Part shown: in pieces, positions 1 through 12,815 of the stretch
How the letters are laid out: every line of letters starts with the position of its first letter
Numbering within the stretch: the first letter of the stretch is position 1
Source: Ectobius pallidus
Lineage: Eukaryota > Arthropoda > Insecta > Blattodea > Ectobiidae
Direction of reading: 5' to 3'
NCBI GenBank assembly: GCA_964059195.1
Contig: CAXKWD010000002.1
Span: forward strand, 49,316,923 to 49,380,922
DNA: 64,000 nucleotides
Translations under genes and position numbers: made by a program
Notes under the pieces: generated by a model
What the model was told of the DNA's origin: nothing
Database searches by the model: none
Seen by the model: only the letters and a program-made list of their open reading frames with translations

Positions 1-1063
1 ATATTGATTAGCATTAATTAAAACTCAATCATTGGGAGTACTTTGACTTTAAGGTAATTTTAGTGTTCAGAGTTGGCAGCCCGTTATTATTTTGATTAGG
101 ATGGGTCGTCATTGCAAATGGTGCGAGTTGCGAGGTGGGTTGAATTAACGTCAATGGGTACTTTCGTTTTCGGATAATATGTATGCGTGGGTTTATTGTG
201 ATACCCGTACGGTACAGTAGTTTCACGGTGCATGATTGCATACTGTAGTGCATTTTGTTAGTGTATGCAACACTTAATCAGTGCTAAGTTTCAAGTTGGG
301 AACAAGTGCCAAGGATGGATGTCGAACTGTACTGTGAAGTGCTGAAGACATATCTACAAATTCTGCTCCCACCAAGCAGGAAATGGTTCAAAGCCAGGTA
401 GGGATTGCATATTAATCATAATATTTTATATATATATACAGTGTACCTACAGCACGGTGCCGTATCAAAATACTGCAGCCTCTCGACGGTCGGACTGGTT
501 GGTCATGGAATTTTCCTTCCTCTGTCCGTTAAAATTGTTTTATACAGCATAACGAGATTATAATTTTACCAAAAAATATGTCGGCATGTGAGTGCTTTCG
601 CTTTATTTATTGTGCCCATATTGCAAGGAAAGATTTGTAAAGATGAAGAATATGATGGCTATTGTAATCAGGCTCGCTTTCCACATAACCTCTTCTTCGT
701 TGGATAGCAGTCTACCCACGTGAACAAGACAAGTGTTAAACGCGGGAAAGTTCTTTTCTTCTTACGTTCTTAGATCCTTTTTGCATTGCCATGTTTGATT
801 TTAGTACACACAACAGTGGTCATGTCATGTTGATTGCCAATTACATTCGTGCTTTTAAGATAAACAGTAGCGTTAAGACCTAAGTTTGAATTAAGAATTT
901 TGGGATAATGATTTGTGGTACTTCATTTCTACGACGTTAAAAAAAAGTTATGTTACCGTTTGCCGGTGTCAACAAGATGCGTAGTCTGTAAGGACGATTG
1001 TTTTTACAATGGAGTGGATGACTCACAGACAGACAGACAGAGAGGCAGGCAGTTCGGCAAAAG
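1..1063. other. AT-rich sequence, nothing recognised
   Basis: Only short chance frames, a TA run near 428 and a CAGA microsatellite just before 1046. No gene or element ends seen. Confidence 0.5.
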
Positions 1064-1253
1064 ATAGATTTATGCTGCACCCCAGCCAAGCTCCGCCGTT
1101 TTGTTCGGTTAGGAACGTTTATGTTAGTTTAGGCGCAATATACTGAATAGCACGAGGTTTATTATGTCTCACATTGAATTTCTTCTCTGACGAAACCCTA
1201 AACCCCACCTTCCCAGGCGGGCCTCATTAGAGAGGGGTGCAGCATAAAACTAT
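1064..1253. mobile_element. Small TIR element (MITE)
   Basis: atagatttatgctgcacccc and ggggtgcagcataaaactat form inverted ends about 150 bases apart. No clear flanking duplication. Confidence 0.5.
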
Positions 1254-1757
1254 TTTTTCCCCGGAGAATAAAGCTAAGTAAACAAAAAGTACATCTGTCT
1301 CTCTCTAGCGCATTACTCGTTCGACCTAATTCTATGGTTCCGTCTATCATTCAAAACCCTGAAAAATAAGACTGTCGGAATTTGTTATTAGAGGCGCTCT
1401 CTTAACAAGGGTTTTATTGTTGGAGGTGCCCCAGTGTCTGATACGGGTAAACCTGTGTTATAATTCCTAATTATATTATCAAATTGGTAATAAATATTAA
1501 AGTCTGTTCAAAATATAATTTTACTGTCAATAGTTTACTTCCAATTCAATAACTGTGTTTCCGTCGGACTAAAAAAGAAAAGTATTAAGAATTGTTTCGT
1601 TATAATCACCTATAATTAATACCCCAAATATTAAGAATATAGGCCTACATATAGCCTACTTTTAAAAATGGGATGTAAAATTAGGGGTCCATAAAAAAAA
1701 TTTAGACATTTTAGAGGTCCTCGGGTTCAAAAAGGTTGAGAAACGCTGCTCTACATT
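1254..1757. other. No gene; one hAT-like end remnant
   Basis: The tail aaaaaggttgagaaacgctg at about 1728-1750 looks like a hAT 3' terminus, but no matching left end was found. Confidence 0.4.
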
Positions 1758-2052
1758 GACCGCCGGCGTGGTCTAGTGGCTAGAGTTGCTGTCTACAGAT
1801 CCGTCGGCCCGAGTTTGATCCTCGGGTAGGAAGGTCTGGAACGGGGTGCACTCAGCCTCGTGATTCAAATTGAGGAGCTACTTGATAGAGAATTAGCGGC
1901 TCCGGTCATGGGAACCACCATTAACGGCCCTGGGAGTCTGCATGCTGACCACATGCCCCCATTCCTGCCGTCTGCCTGTGGTAGATGACGCAGCGATAGG
2001 GTGGTAGGCCTAGTCCCTTCAGGGATGTAGCGCCACGGAATGTTTGTACTCT
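1758..2052 (+). mobile_element. tRNA-derived SINE
   Basis: A box A (tggtctagtggc) and a box B (gtttgatcctc) lie at tRNA-like spacing. The body has gaacggggtgcactcagcct, ggctccggtcatgggaacca and gatgacgcagcgat. A diverged sister lies at 11918-12235. Confidence 0.8.
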
Positions 2053-4303
2053 ATAGTTTTGAAAACATTTTCGTGGAAATCATAAAACCTAACTGGATTT
2101 TTGGCCTGTAACAAAAATGCAGAATATTTCACTGATTCCAAAATGAGGCCTAGTAGGTATATCAGGATAAATATGGAGTTTTGAGATTACAAAAGATGGA
2201 ATACATTGTATCAATCGCATTTCTACAAGAGTTTATAATAAAAAATAGTTTGAAAACTACACTATTATGATTCTAAGATAAAATCGTCATGATTTGGTTC
2301 TGGCTATGCACTAAAAGAACTTGTTTTAATGGGTCACCATAAGCAAACATTCTCCCTGCAGTAAAATAGTGGAAAAAAATTAATTGCTGTTTTCATTCGA
2401 CTTTCCCTCGTATGATAGAACCAAACACTTCATAACCAGGATCTTTAAAAACTAAATCTCGATACCTCAGAATTAGACTGTTACAACTCAAAATCAGTAA
2501 ATGTTCAGGAGAGAGAAAAAACAAAATTCTTGCTTCTTTAACATCTTCTCCTTGGTCACAAAGAGCTGCTATGAACTTGTTATCTTGGGATTTATTGCAT
2601 CTCATAGGCCTCTTTCAATAACGCTAAGAGATAAAATCCAGAACTTGATTGGTTAGAAAAAATTAACAAATTTCTGAGTTGTAACAGTGTTCCACTGAAT
2701 CAAAGGTAGAAAACTTCTAGTTGTGACTGTTTTTTTTAGAGTTGTAACATTTTAATGTCAAATAGAAGCTTTCCTATTCTGACTTATAACTATTTAACTA
2801 ATTATATTTTTAGTCTTTCTCCATTTATTCTCTGTTTTACTTGTTACTCGAGTATTCTACAATGCTTGTAAGTTATTAATAATATATTCTTAAATAAGTG
2901 AAATTTGTAAAAGTAATAAAATGTGTAAAAAGACATTGAATTTGCTAAATTTAAACTTCAATAGATACTTTCTTGATTTAATATCATTCAGACATCATTC
3001 ACCGTCAGAGGAACAACTGTCATGCTGTCCTGCTTGAAGTACACTTCATATTATTGTAGATATACACTAAGAATGACGTAATCAAAGTCACAATAAATCT
3101 ACTTTCGTGTTGGCGTCGATTTGTGGAAATTAAAAATATGCTGGTACAAGAGAGAGGATCGGGTTTCCTCGCTGTCTAATTCTTATGCAATTGATAAGAA
3201 AGTAATGCTATAATTATTAGGGGCCGTATTTCTTTGACAGCGATAATCACGAAATTTCACAAACCAGCTTTCCTTAGCTGAGCTTTACAGATGCATAACA
3301 TATCATGATTATAGAAATTGTACCCACGAAATATTAGTTTTTTTTTTCAGAATTCACGAAATGTGTAAAAAAGCGCGAAATAGGCCCCCTCCAGGACAAA
3401 CGTTGAGAAGTGTGCACGAAAATATTATTTGAAATGGCAATTGTTAGTTTTTTTTAAATTTCTTGTTCAATCTCTTCATAGCATGTGATCTCCTTTCATG
3501 CTATCTCTGTGACTGCCGAGATGTTTTAGATCCGGTACTTACGATCGATGGTAAGTTATTCAACAGACGTAATTATTTCAACGAATGTGGTTGACACTTC
3601 TATTTGCAAATGGCTATTTTTTACTAACAAAATTCCCTCATTCGAGACTGTCACATGGACAAAGTGATAAAACAACAGAATTTACACTAAATAGAAATAT
3701 CACCGATTTATAATAATCCAGAAATTAAAAAAAAAACCGACTTATTTATCTTTTACTGTTCAAGTCTAAAGCTAAAACAAATTTTCATAGATAGATAGAT
3801 TGACTGTGTCTTGAAAAGGGAGTTCACCGATCTATAGCAAACAGTCTCTACAATTGACATTATTTGTAATCAGGTGCATTCATGTATGGGTGAGTTATTT
3901 ATTCGTATGCATGAAAATAAAAATTGATCATGACATTAAGTGTAGAGATGTGAACATGCACGTGTATCGCCTACGTGTGGTCTTCTCTCCTTTGCTAATT
4001 GCATATCATCGCTCTCCCGTGTATAAATAACGTCCACGCGATCCGAAATAACTGAATTTTATATCTACACCAGTTAGCTCTAAGGAAATTGAATGTTTAT
4101 TACCAATTTAAGCGCTACCGATTGCTTCTGATACCAGTCCAAAGTGTACTATACTGGAAATAGTAACTTATAACCGTGGATATTAAAGGGGGCCGTAGAT
4201 AACATTAAAACAAAATGTACAATCCATTTTGCGTTTTGTAATTAGGTCCGTGGTTTATGAGATAACTAAGTTACTCATGTCGAGGCAGAAAGAATAAGTG
4301 GGT
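2053..4303. other. AT-rich sequence, no gene recognised
   Basis: A minus-strand frame of 70 codons (2393-2605) is isolated, without recognisable motifs or convincing splice sites. A partial inverted pair (aggggccgtattt near 3219, aataggccccct near 3381) may be an old MITE. Nothing else stands out. Confidence 0.4.
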
Positions 4304-4311
4304 GTCTCAAC

Positions 4312-4984
4312 CAGAGGTGTACAAAATTAGCTTTCAGCTTGCCCATACTCGCTTGGTCGCCAGGCAAGCAAGTTGCGAGGGTAGCAGTTCTTTAGACCTG
4401 TTTTTGATAAATGTATTTTTAATTCTGTCTTAATTTTGCAATTATTTCTGTTAAGAATAGGTATACCACGTTTCTTTCAGTAAAACAGATCACGTTACAG
4501 TTTAAGAGCATATTGTAGTCTATTTTCTGTCTATTTACACATTTTTAAAGCATATTTTAAGTGCCTATTTTCTCTTTTAAAAGCCTATTTACTTGTTTTA
4601 AAAGCCTATTTTAAGTGCCTAAAACTAATATTTTTAGAGCCTGAATCAAACTCTCCACATTTTAGTTTCTCCTCGGCTTCCTTCAGGGTAAACTTCTCCA
4701 TTCTCCTTTTGTTTGCACTCTAAACACATCTGAAGTTCTTAACTACGTAACTGCACGACTTACCATATACCCAGTTTCATATTCTTTCCGCCAGGTCTTG
4801 CAGTTTCTTTTGGCCCCGTGAAACCCACCAGGTTATGACGAGCTTGTGACTCATAGCGACAGTCTTTCATTCCATCGCATCGTAGCAAACTAGCTTGCTC
4901 TCTTGTCAAGCAAGTTAAAAGCTGTGGCTGGTTGCAGAGTTACAAAGGGGCAAGCAAGCTAAAATCAGAATATGTACACCTCTG
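4312..4984. mobile_element. hAT-type MITE
   Basis: The ends CAGAGGTGTACAAAATTAGC and GTACACCTCTG are flanked by a perfect 8-bp duplication GTCTCAAC (4304-4311, 4985-4992). aagcaagtt-type words recur near both ends. The interior has repeats of the aagcctatttt word and no coding frame. Confidence 0.88.
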
Positions 4985-5116
4985 GTCTCAACACAACTCC
5001 TTCCACTAACTACCCATTTTTCCATCCCTTTTACAAATACTTAAGGCTGAGTCTCAATGAATATTCACTCCTACGAAGTAGCTTATAGTAGGACAAGAAA
5101 GAGTAGCGCTATATAG

Positions 5117-6011
5117 CAGGGGTGGCCACTAACCTTAACTTTGGGAGCCGCAAATTTATGAAGCTCTTCGAAGCAAACCACAGTGTTTTTTACTATACAC
5201 ATAAACATTATTGTTCAATTACACAACAAGAAATAATATTTTAATTTTGAGAAGTGCTTTTTCGAAGTTGTTTGATATCTTGCTGATAATTGGTAAGCGC
5301 AGTTCGCACGAGTTCACCTAAATGTTCATCAGTTCTGATCGATAATTAGATTTAATGAATTTAAGCATTCATTACAGAGATTCACATACATACGTAGTCC
5401 CAAATATCGATATGTCTTTTAGCACACTCTTTTGTTAATAGGTATTTTTCTTCTGGAACTTCCAAAATTCTATGGCCGTAACACCACTTCGTTTACGTCC
5501 TCTTAGTTCTTCGTCCTCTTGCAGTTCTAGTAGCTCCAACTCTTCTTCAACTGTATCCTTTGTAACTGATGATGAAACAGGACAGCCATCACCCACAACA
5601 TCAACAGCAAAAGAATTTGCTAGGAATGAAAATGAAGGTGTAAGTGTTCTCAAATCATTAAATCTGCCATTAATTTCTTTAGCAAGACCAGACATTTTAC
5701 TAAAATAATCTTCTGTTTCCACCTGAACTTCAGGAAGGCTTTCTGTAATTTTCTTCAAACATTGAAATGAGCGAATGTTTTAGTCTCAAGATCTTTCCGA
5801 AAGTCTTAATTTGCTCTGAAAACTAAGTACACTCTGCGCTAAATCATAAATAAGTTTTCCACTTCCTCGTAATATGTTTTCATTAAGTTATATTAACTAT
5901 ATACTTTTAAAAAAATCTGTATCATATTTACTCTTAGCTTGGATTCAAGAGCCGCAATAGATTGGCTCAAGAGCAGCTTGCGGCTCGCGAGCCTCGTTGT
6001 GGTTACCCGTG
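5117..6011 (-). mobile_element. hAT element with decayed ZBED-like transposase
   Basis: The ends CAGGGGTGGCCACTAACC and GTGGTTACCCGTG are flanked by a perfect 8-bp duplication CTATATAG (5109-5116, 6012-6019). Both sides carry agccgca words. The minus strand holds transposase remains. Confidence 0.9.
5260..5758 (-). pseudogene. hAT transposase C-terminal half, frameshifted
   Basis: An open 107-codon stretch (5435-5758) reads MKKITESLPEVQVETEDYFS and on to LANSFAVDV...EELELLELQEDEEL. This resembles the region before the catalytic end in vertebrate- and insect-type ZBED/SCAND3-like hAT transposases. Past its stop, other frames give IFGTTYVCES, then KFIKSNYRSEL and LGELVRTALTNYQ, matching the dimerisation domain. 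At least two shifts and stops separate them, so the gene is dead. Confidence 0.72.
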
Positions 6012-6019
6012 CTATATAG

Positions 6020-7416
6020 TAATAATGTTATTAAACCTACGCTACTTGTCGGTCAAGCGCAACATTCACTAAATATTACAATTCATAAATTAATTCTCAC
6101 ATCTCATATTTGAATTAAAAAAATTAAACTAAACAGATAGTTTGTATTAATAATACTCTCACTAATATCTTACATTTGATAACGGATTGTCGGTCGTGTA
6201 GTACAAATCTTATTTACTATAAAATTACTGTACTGTAAATTGTAAAGGAAAGAGTAATTAGTTCACTATGTCAAACTGTAAAACTGATTTGTGTACATCC
6301 CAACAAACACTATATTGTAATAACTCCTCGTCATTGTAATTGTCTACAGAACTGTTACTACAACTCTTTCAGTAATGTCGCCCCTGCCTATCTTCTTTAT
6401 GGAGTCCTCATGCTGGAGTCTCTCAGAGTGTGCTACACCTTTTCTTCCCAATCTTCGATTGTAACACTGTCCAATATCCACAATATCGCCTGACTAGGCA
6501 ATAACTGACATTCGTACAGAGCAACATAGAATGGGGGCGAGGTTCAGGTACACAGAACGTAAACAGTAAGGAAAACAGTGGAATCGGAAATCCTCCTACA
6601 AAACCAGAAATCAGCATTTTCTTTCTGCTTCTACTATAGTCTCCGACATTTTCGCAGAATGGCAACAGCGCACAGCCAGATCGCTCTCTCACTGGCAATG
6701 ACCTGTTAGTGGTTTAATTGTGTGTTATTTTGTGGATACAGGCAATAACGATTCGAGCATGCGCAGTATTGTCTACCTGGAACATAACTTTTAGGTGACC
6801 CATCTTTGCGTTTGGCTGTATTCAGGGATCTCAAAAATTTATTTCGCATACGGGCTCAATGATTCTAGACTTCAAGATCCATGTGTAGTCTCACCAATTT
6901 TTTGTGACATGTTCGCTTGAGAATGTCACTGTTTGCACCTCGGGATAGAATCTACCCACGTCAAAGGATGTATAAATTAAGTGCATTAATTCTCACGAGA
7001 CTTCGTGGCATGCAGTTAGGTAATGGACACTCATGTAAGATACATATTTCCAGGAATAGGTAGCGGTGGCTATTCCTTCCTGTATAACGCCATATTACAC
7101 TCTGTCATCTACAACTTCATTATTGTGTAACGAACCAAATAGCGAGAAGCCCTTTGTGCTTTCGTCCAATTAACAACATGCTCAATGCATCTATATAATT
7201 CATATTGCAAGGATTAGTATATTATCTCGTGTTTAATGGTCCTATATGCATTATTCGTATCTATGCATTTTGTATCTTGTGTGTTACGCCTAGAATAATT
7301 CGGAATTCAGCAATTATTGCTGCATTGCTTCAATGCAATGGGTAGTTTGAAAAGTTTTCACGGTTTGTAACAATTTTGGTGAATAAAAGCAGTAAACGTC
7401 CAACTCTCCTCTCACT
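6020..7416. other. No gene recognised
   Basis: AT-rich sequence with a 91-codon minus frame (6423-6698) lacking domain motifs or codon bias. A box-B-like word precedes the SINE at 7417. Confidence 0.4.
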
Positions 7417-7815
7417 CAGTGGGCCCGGATTCAAATCCTGGTCGGGACAAGTTACCTAGGTGGTTTTTCCTCACCTGTGATACAAATGTAGGATAACTTT
7501 AGGCCCTTGTGGTCCCCGTATATCATCTGGCCGTCATTATCATCTTCATCCCATCCTCGCCTTGTTTGGAATGAGTGTGTGTGTGAATGGTGTTTCTCGT
7601 CCTATGTGTTCATGTTGTCTCGGAGGTGGCCCCGGCATTGGGCTGATCACTCATCTGGGGAGGCCCTCCATGTCCTTGTCTGGTCAAAAAAGTATGTATG
7701 TGATCCAAAGATAATCCCTCTCCCGACAGATCGCGGCCCTATAAGGCCCGAGCGGCTTAGGTCGCTTAAATGTCCCTAAAAGGGAGAGGTGAAACTCAGG
7801 TAAAGAAGAAGAAAA
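7417..7815 (+). mobile_element. tRNA-derived SINE, second type, 5'-truncated
   Basis: It starts with a box-B-like ggattcaaatcctggtcggg and continues with a GC-richer body. It ends in an aagaagaagaaaaa tail. A 90-codon open frame across it is not protein-like. Confidence 0.6.
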
Positions 7816-8826
7816 ATCCCTTTAGGCAGGCCTACAGGCGGAGGTAGATTTCGAAGTGCTTTTGGTTTAATTTATTGTCGCTGCATAGCACTCTTCTTCT
7901 TTAGCCTTGGCATGGCAAACCTGCAGTAAAGAGGAAGAGCCTACAATCAATTGTTTTTACAACAATAATAGGATATAATATTCTGGGAGGCCGTGCGCAA
8001 GATCAGCAATGAATAAAATTAGCAAAGCCGCTAAACAAGACAAAATTATGATATTATAATAATTCTTTCAAGTGTTATTATTTTCAAACATTAAAATCTC
8101 GCGTCATATGAGAGCTATCAAGAAACTATTTATTGATTTGTAGATTACTCATCAAGAGCTTTTCAACGATACCCCACAAGACGTGGTTTCAAAAGTTTCG
8201 AATTTTCATCCCCCACCCCCACCCCCACCCTCACTCGAACCCCCGAATCGTTGGTGTCACTGTGAACTCCATAGGGAGTACTCTAATTTATTCAAACAAA
8301 GTTTCCCTCTATACTTCATAGGGGCCGAGATATACATTTTTAAAAATTTCAACCCCCTCCCCCGACCACCCCCTTGGGCCAATTTTGCCCATTAACGAAC
8401 TTGTCCGAACTATTGGGCCTAGAAATAACATAATAAAATTTGGTTCAAATATCTTCAAAATTACGGCCGCTATCGTGTAAAGATATAAATATATATATAA
8501 ATATCACAATTTTTTTTTTTTGAACGGGTGGTGGTTTCGTACTTAGGGGAGCATGAAACGTAAAGATCTGAAAGAATTTTTCGAAAATCATAAAGTGGTA
8601 TCCATTGCAATAGGTAGATTTTTCTTCGAAAATCTACCTAAAAGCAGTAAACTGCTCGTATTTTCATGTTTTTTTTATGACGAAAATATTAAAATTTGTA
8701 ACATCTAACTTTGTTCACTGAATGCAAAAAAACATCTTATTTAAGTTACATTTGGTATAAACGAAACACTGAACAACAATAAAATTGGCGTTCCCAGACA
8801 TGCTGATTGACCTTGGCCATTATGTA
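7816..8826. other. C-rich low-complexity stretch and small hairpin, no gene
   Basis: Poly-C patches (8208-8240, 8350-8375) and a T-run (8511-8521). A perfect small hairpin at 8612-8637 has arms ggtagatttt and aaaatctacc. The two Pro/His-rich frames across the C-rich patch look compositional. Confidence 0.5.
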
Positions 8827-9067
8827 CAGGTAGGGGAAAAAAAGCGGACCGACTCTTGTAGCTGATTTCAGTTGATATACATCTGTGCATTTTTCTGTCT
8901 GAAACACCCAAAAATTAAAGGCTTATTTTCTAATGGGTTTCGAAATGGGCTAAGTCAACAGTCGACACTAGAACAAATTTCAGTACATTTGAACCAATAG
9001 GCATGCGCAGTGGCTCATATCTGCAACTTAGATATTTTAGTTGGTCCGCTTTTTTCCCCCCTACCTG
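8827..9067. mobile_element. 241-bp Tc1/mariner-type MITE
   Basis: The ends CAGGTAGGGGAAAAAAAGCG and CGCTTTTTTCCCCCCTACCTG are flanked by TA. The arms extend to ggaccgact / agttggtcc. Confidence 0.82.
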
Positions 9068-9455
9068 TACAATAAGCGGACTTAGTATTGATGAGTTATG
9101 ATTATTTTACTAGGTCTATAAAGCTCCACCCCTATCCGTTTGGAAGGTAACTTATAAGACGTACTGCATTGCTAAATAACGTCTCTTTCCAATTCTATCG
9201 TAATACTCGTCCTTCGCTATACAATGCCTCTCACCTATGGAGGTCTCAATAACACGATCATAAACTCGCAGATCACATGACTAAATCCGGTGATTGTGCA
9301 ACCCAATAGGGTTGGAGTGGCTGGTGATAACGTACAAATGACGAGGTCCTTCTATTGATGAGTATCTATCTGTTCAGATAACTTCATTCTTTTTAACCTT
9401 CCCTTAAGATTAAGGCTGCCGAAAAGCCAACAATCGTATCTGAATTATTATAATA

Positions 9456-10132
9456 GAGACAGATGATTTCCTCCTTTCACCCTCTAATATAGGGTACAAT
9501 TTGTTACCAATATAAGCAATAAAATCACACCGGAAAAAATTGTACTTACTAGGCCTATTTTGTAACAATAGAGTTTTGTGTATCCAATATCAGGGATATC
9601 TAATTATGTATTATATAAGACACTCCATTCTTCAAGTTTGGTAAGCTTACATGACTATTTTATCTTAACTTTAGCTGCTTTATTTGACTTTATTTATTAC
9701 TTTATTTGACAAAACAGGCCTATATATTATTGAGTATGTTTTTATTTTTTACATGTGTTGATTTTATCTATTTGAACAATGTTCACTGGTCTCTCATTGT
9801 ATTGAACTATATTTCCTTTGTATGTAGGTATAATAATTAATTTTTAATTTAATTACTATTTTACTATAATTGTTACCATGTAACCAAATGTAAAGTTGTT
9901 ACATTTAATAAACTAGGTCAACTCATTGTATTTAACTATATTTCCTTTGTATGTAGGTGTAATAATTAATTTTTAATTTAATTACTATTTTACTATAATT
10001 GTTACCATGTAACCAAATGTAAAGTTGTTACATTTAATAAACTAGGTCAAACGGATTTAGTTTGTTGTTTTTGCTTAAATTGGTAACAAATTTGACCACA
10101 TATTAAAGGGTAGATGGAGGAAATCATCAGTC
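9456..10132. mobile_element. TIR element with an internal 129-bp duplication
   Basis: The ends GAGACAGATGATTTCCTCC and its near-inverse are flanked by TA and extend about 55 bases, including aatttgttacc. Inside, 9793-9921 and 9922-10050 are two almost identical 129-bp units (ctcattgtattgaactatat onward). No coding frame is seen. Confidence 0.7.
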
Positions 10133-10980
10133 TATTACAAAACCACCCTCTTCGGCAACAATGAAGTTCATTAATTATTGTTATCATTATACTTATGTAA
10201 TTTACTGGAATTCGGAGAAATTAAACTTAAGAAAAAATGTGTTTGCTTCTACATTTGTTTATAGTCTGATTGTTCAGAATGGGTTACAATTTTAAGTTCA
10301 TATGATGTTTAATCTCTGTTTCATAGTCATGGAACTTGTAAGGGATCAGGGATAGAAAGTATATTATAACACAAGGATAAGAAGGTAAAATTAAAGGATT
10401 TGAAACACATTTAAACATAGATAATGAGAACATTTTCGATTTATATATTCTTAATCACTTATAGCAACTATAAATATCAGCAACTCGGCATATTTCAAAA
10501 GTCTAACAGAATTCTCAAGCTTACATCACAATGGACACATCTTTAAAGTGTCCAAAATATTTATCCTAAAAGTTCAAAGCTTTTTGCCTAGTGATTTTTA
10601 ATATTTTTTCACATCTATCATCTATGAAAATAAATTTCTACATTAAGTTTTGAACATGAAATGTGATTATTTCCTGTACGAACTGGCTAACATTTAAGCC
10701 TATTCTACAAATCAGTCTAGACTTTTGAAATATCAGTTTATATTCACCACATTTCCATTGGGTTTTATACACTTTGTTATTTCTTCGTTGTAAGATTCTT
10801 TCCAAAGTTTCCTGGTCTTTTATCTGGAAGTATTGTCCATTCACTCGTGAGTGATCAAGATGGGTTGGGGATCTTGTCCTCAAATAGTGTAGTTGCGCTG
10901 AATACCCTGTTCTCAGGTATGAGTATAGCGTTACTCTGTTCAAATTATTGTTTACCATGTTCGAATAATAGGTTTTGAAA

Positions 10981-11047
10981 AAAACAAACAAACAAACAAA
11001 CAAACAAACAAAAAAAACAAAAAACAACAACAACAACAACAACAACA
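10981..11047. repeat. (AAAC)n / (AAC)n microsatellite
   Basis: Runs of caaa followed by caa. On the minus strand they create the poly-Leu/Phe/Val start of a spurious 135-codon frame. Confidence 0.9.
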
Positions 11048-11624
11048 GAATATCAATCTGAAACGATTCTTTCAGGTCAATCTCGAATTGTTTCCAGAAC
11101 TACTTGGGCAAACATCAGTTAAATAAGCAATAATATGCTTAAAATGATACGTACATAGTTTGAAATTACATTATCTGTACTAATTAGGAAGTAATATTGT
11201 GAATTTATTTACTATATTTGTTTTTTTTTATTTCAAGAATTTATGACGTTTATCAGGAATTGAGATACGCAGTAAGTTGATAAAACGTAAGATAATTTTC
11301 TCTATTCTTAATATGTTATAGTACCGGTAAGTGTATTCTTTGGAATAAATGTATACAATTTGAAATTAAAATATAAAATAATTGTAAGATACTGTACCTT
11401 CTTGTCGTTACATTCAGATGTAGCTAATGATTTTTCAATTGTATTTACCTAACACATAGGCTAATATTTTTATTGATGTTCTGGTAATGTTTCATTTATA
11501 TTTCTGATTTCTCTGTTAATATATTTAAAATAACAGCAGCCTAGTTATTCACTGACAATTTCAAATTTTCTGCTTTAGAATTAGGAACTACAAACTTCAC
11601 CGATCTTTCATTTTAAATAACGTA

Positions 11625-11750
11625 TATATTTTGTTTCTCAATTTTATTAAATCATTTATACATTTATATATTTTTTTCTCAATTTTTTAAAATCATTTAT
11701 ACATTTATATATTTTGTTTCTCAATTTTATTAAATCATTTATACAATTAG
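11625..11750. repeat. Three ~41-bp AT-rich tandem units
   Basis: The phrase ttctcaatttt...aaatcatttatacattta recurs with offsets of 41 and 42 bases. Confidence 0.75.
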
Positions 11751-11917
11751 ATTTTATATTTAAAGTCAATCAATGATATTGTACCGCAATTGTGTTAACA
11801 TCTTATATAATTTAATTTCGTTCAGTATTCTTTATTTGAAGAACCCTCATTAGAGTAAAGATTTTAAAATAAATAAATACGAGTAATCCAAGTTATTTGG
11901 AATATCGACTGTCTTCT

Positions 11918-12235
11918 TGGATCAGTTGTTAGCATTGCTAAAAGTGTGTCTGGGGACGGAGGTTCGATTCCCGAGCATTGCTGACTTCATATCTACAGGC
12001 GGGGGTTCAATTCACGGTACCACCTCAGTTTTTTATGAAGTTGAGAACGGGATGCATTCAACCTCGTGAGGAAACTCGAAGAACTATTTTGTGAAGAAGT
12101 AGCAGTTCCGGCCAAGAAAACAATATCACATGTTACCCACATGTTCCCAATTCTGCAGTTTGCCAAAGAAGTCAAAATACAGATACAGATGACGCAGTGG
12201 TCGGATGGTAAAGATGTAGGATATAAAGCCACGAC
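11918..12235 (+). mobile_element. tRNA-derived SINE, diverged
   Basis: A box-B-like ggttcgattcccg near 11961 is followed by a body (gaacgggatgcattcaacct onward) that matches the SINE at 1758-2052. Shared words include cctcgtga, gtagcagttccggcc and gatgacgcagtgg. Confidence 0.6.
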
Positions 12236-12785
12236 TTTAAATTTTTTAAAACGTATAACAGTTTTCAGTTAACATGTGCTTACTTCTCTTAATGTTATCA
12301 TATACACAAAATAGGTAATACTGTTTTTCAATGGAAATGTGGTTCGACTCTCTACCATAAGTTTCGATGACAAGAATTTTTTATGCTTCCCATTGCTGCG
12401 AGTCTTTTGGCACGTAAGTCAACACAATACAAAACTCTGATGACGAATAGATTCATCACTATCTTAGAAAAAAAGGAGTTTCTCGTTTAATTGTCTCTGT
12501 TAGTTGAGAAAAATACAATCGTACATATGTTCAGTGGACGTGTTTACATATATTATTTTTGTGATGAAGGTAAATAAAAAGTAGGCTACAGGAAGTACAC
12601 AAAAATAATTTCTAATGATTTGTACAATAGTGTGTGATTTTTTGGGTTTCAGTGGATTCCCAAATGGTATTTGAGTACCCATTTTAGCTTCTGAAAGTAT
12701 TTTATATAAAGGTGGAAATCTACTTCCTTGGGCTGCATTTCAGTCATAAGAAATAATATTAACATATTCCTGTAGAGTTTCCGGT

Positions 12786-12815
12786 TTATTTATCCAGTTT
12801 TCTTCCATTGTGGCT
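12786..12815 (-). CDS. CCHa1: Candidate last coding exon of the CCHamide-1 precursor
   Basis: A strong pyrimidine tract (tttctttctttttcag) precedes AGC CAC AAT, which in the required phase 0 gives SHNGRKLDK and a TAA stop. An AATAAA motif overlaps the stop codon. A second frame is open a little longer from the same acceptor (a 22-residue tail ending IISYD) but does not fit the phase of the upstream exon. The exon is short and the evidence is only splice signal plus phase; other downstream exons cannot be excluded. Confidence 0.4.
   Translation of the reverse strand, partial: SHNGRKLDK

Larger units (their letters stand above)
10133..11917. other. AT-rich sequence with microsatellite, no gene recognised
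   Basis: Apart from the AAAC repeat and the 41-bp tandem units nothing is recognised. A 135-codon minus frame (10638-11045) starts in the microsatellite and shows no domain. Confidence 0.4.

Noticed and set aside
1758..1840. tRNA gene candidate (box A and box B)
   Set aside because: The downstream body is shared with a second dispersed copy and no full cloverleaf is evident; it is a SINE head.
7507..7779. 90-codon frame with Trp/Pro-rich residues
   Set aside because: It lies wholly in a tRNA-derived SINE.
10638..11045. 135-codon minus frame beginning with poly-Leu/Phe
   Set aside because: It starts in an AAAC/AAC microsatellite; the rest has no domain and no splice support.
12760..12815. 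Alternative 22-residue tail (TMEENWINKPETLQEYVNIIS...) from the same acceptor
   Set aside because: It does not fit the phase-0 end of exon 14847-15015; kept only as an alternative.
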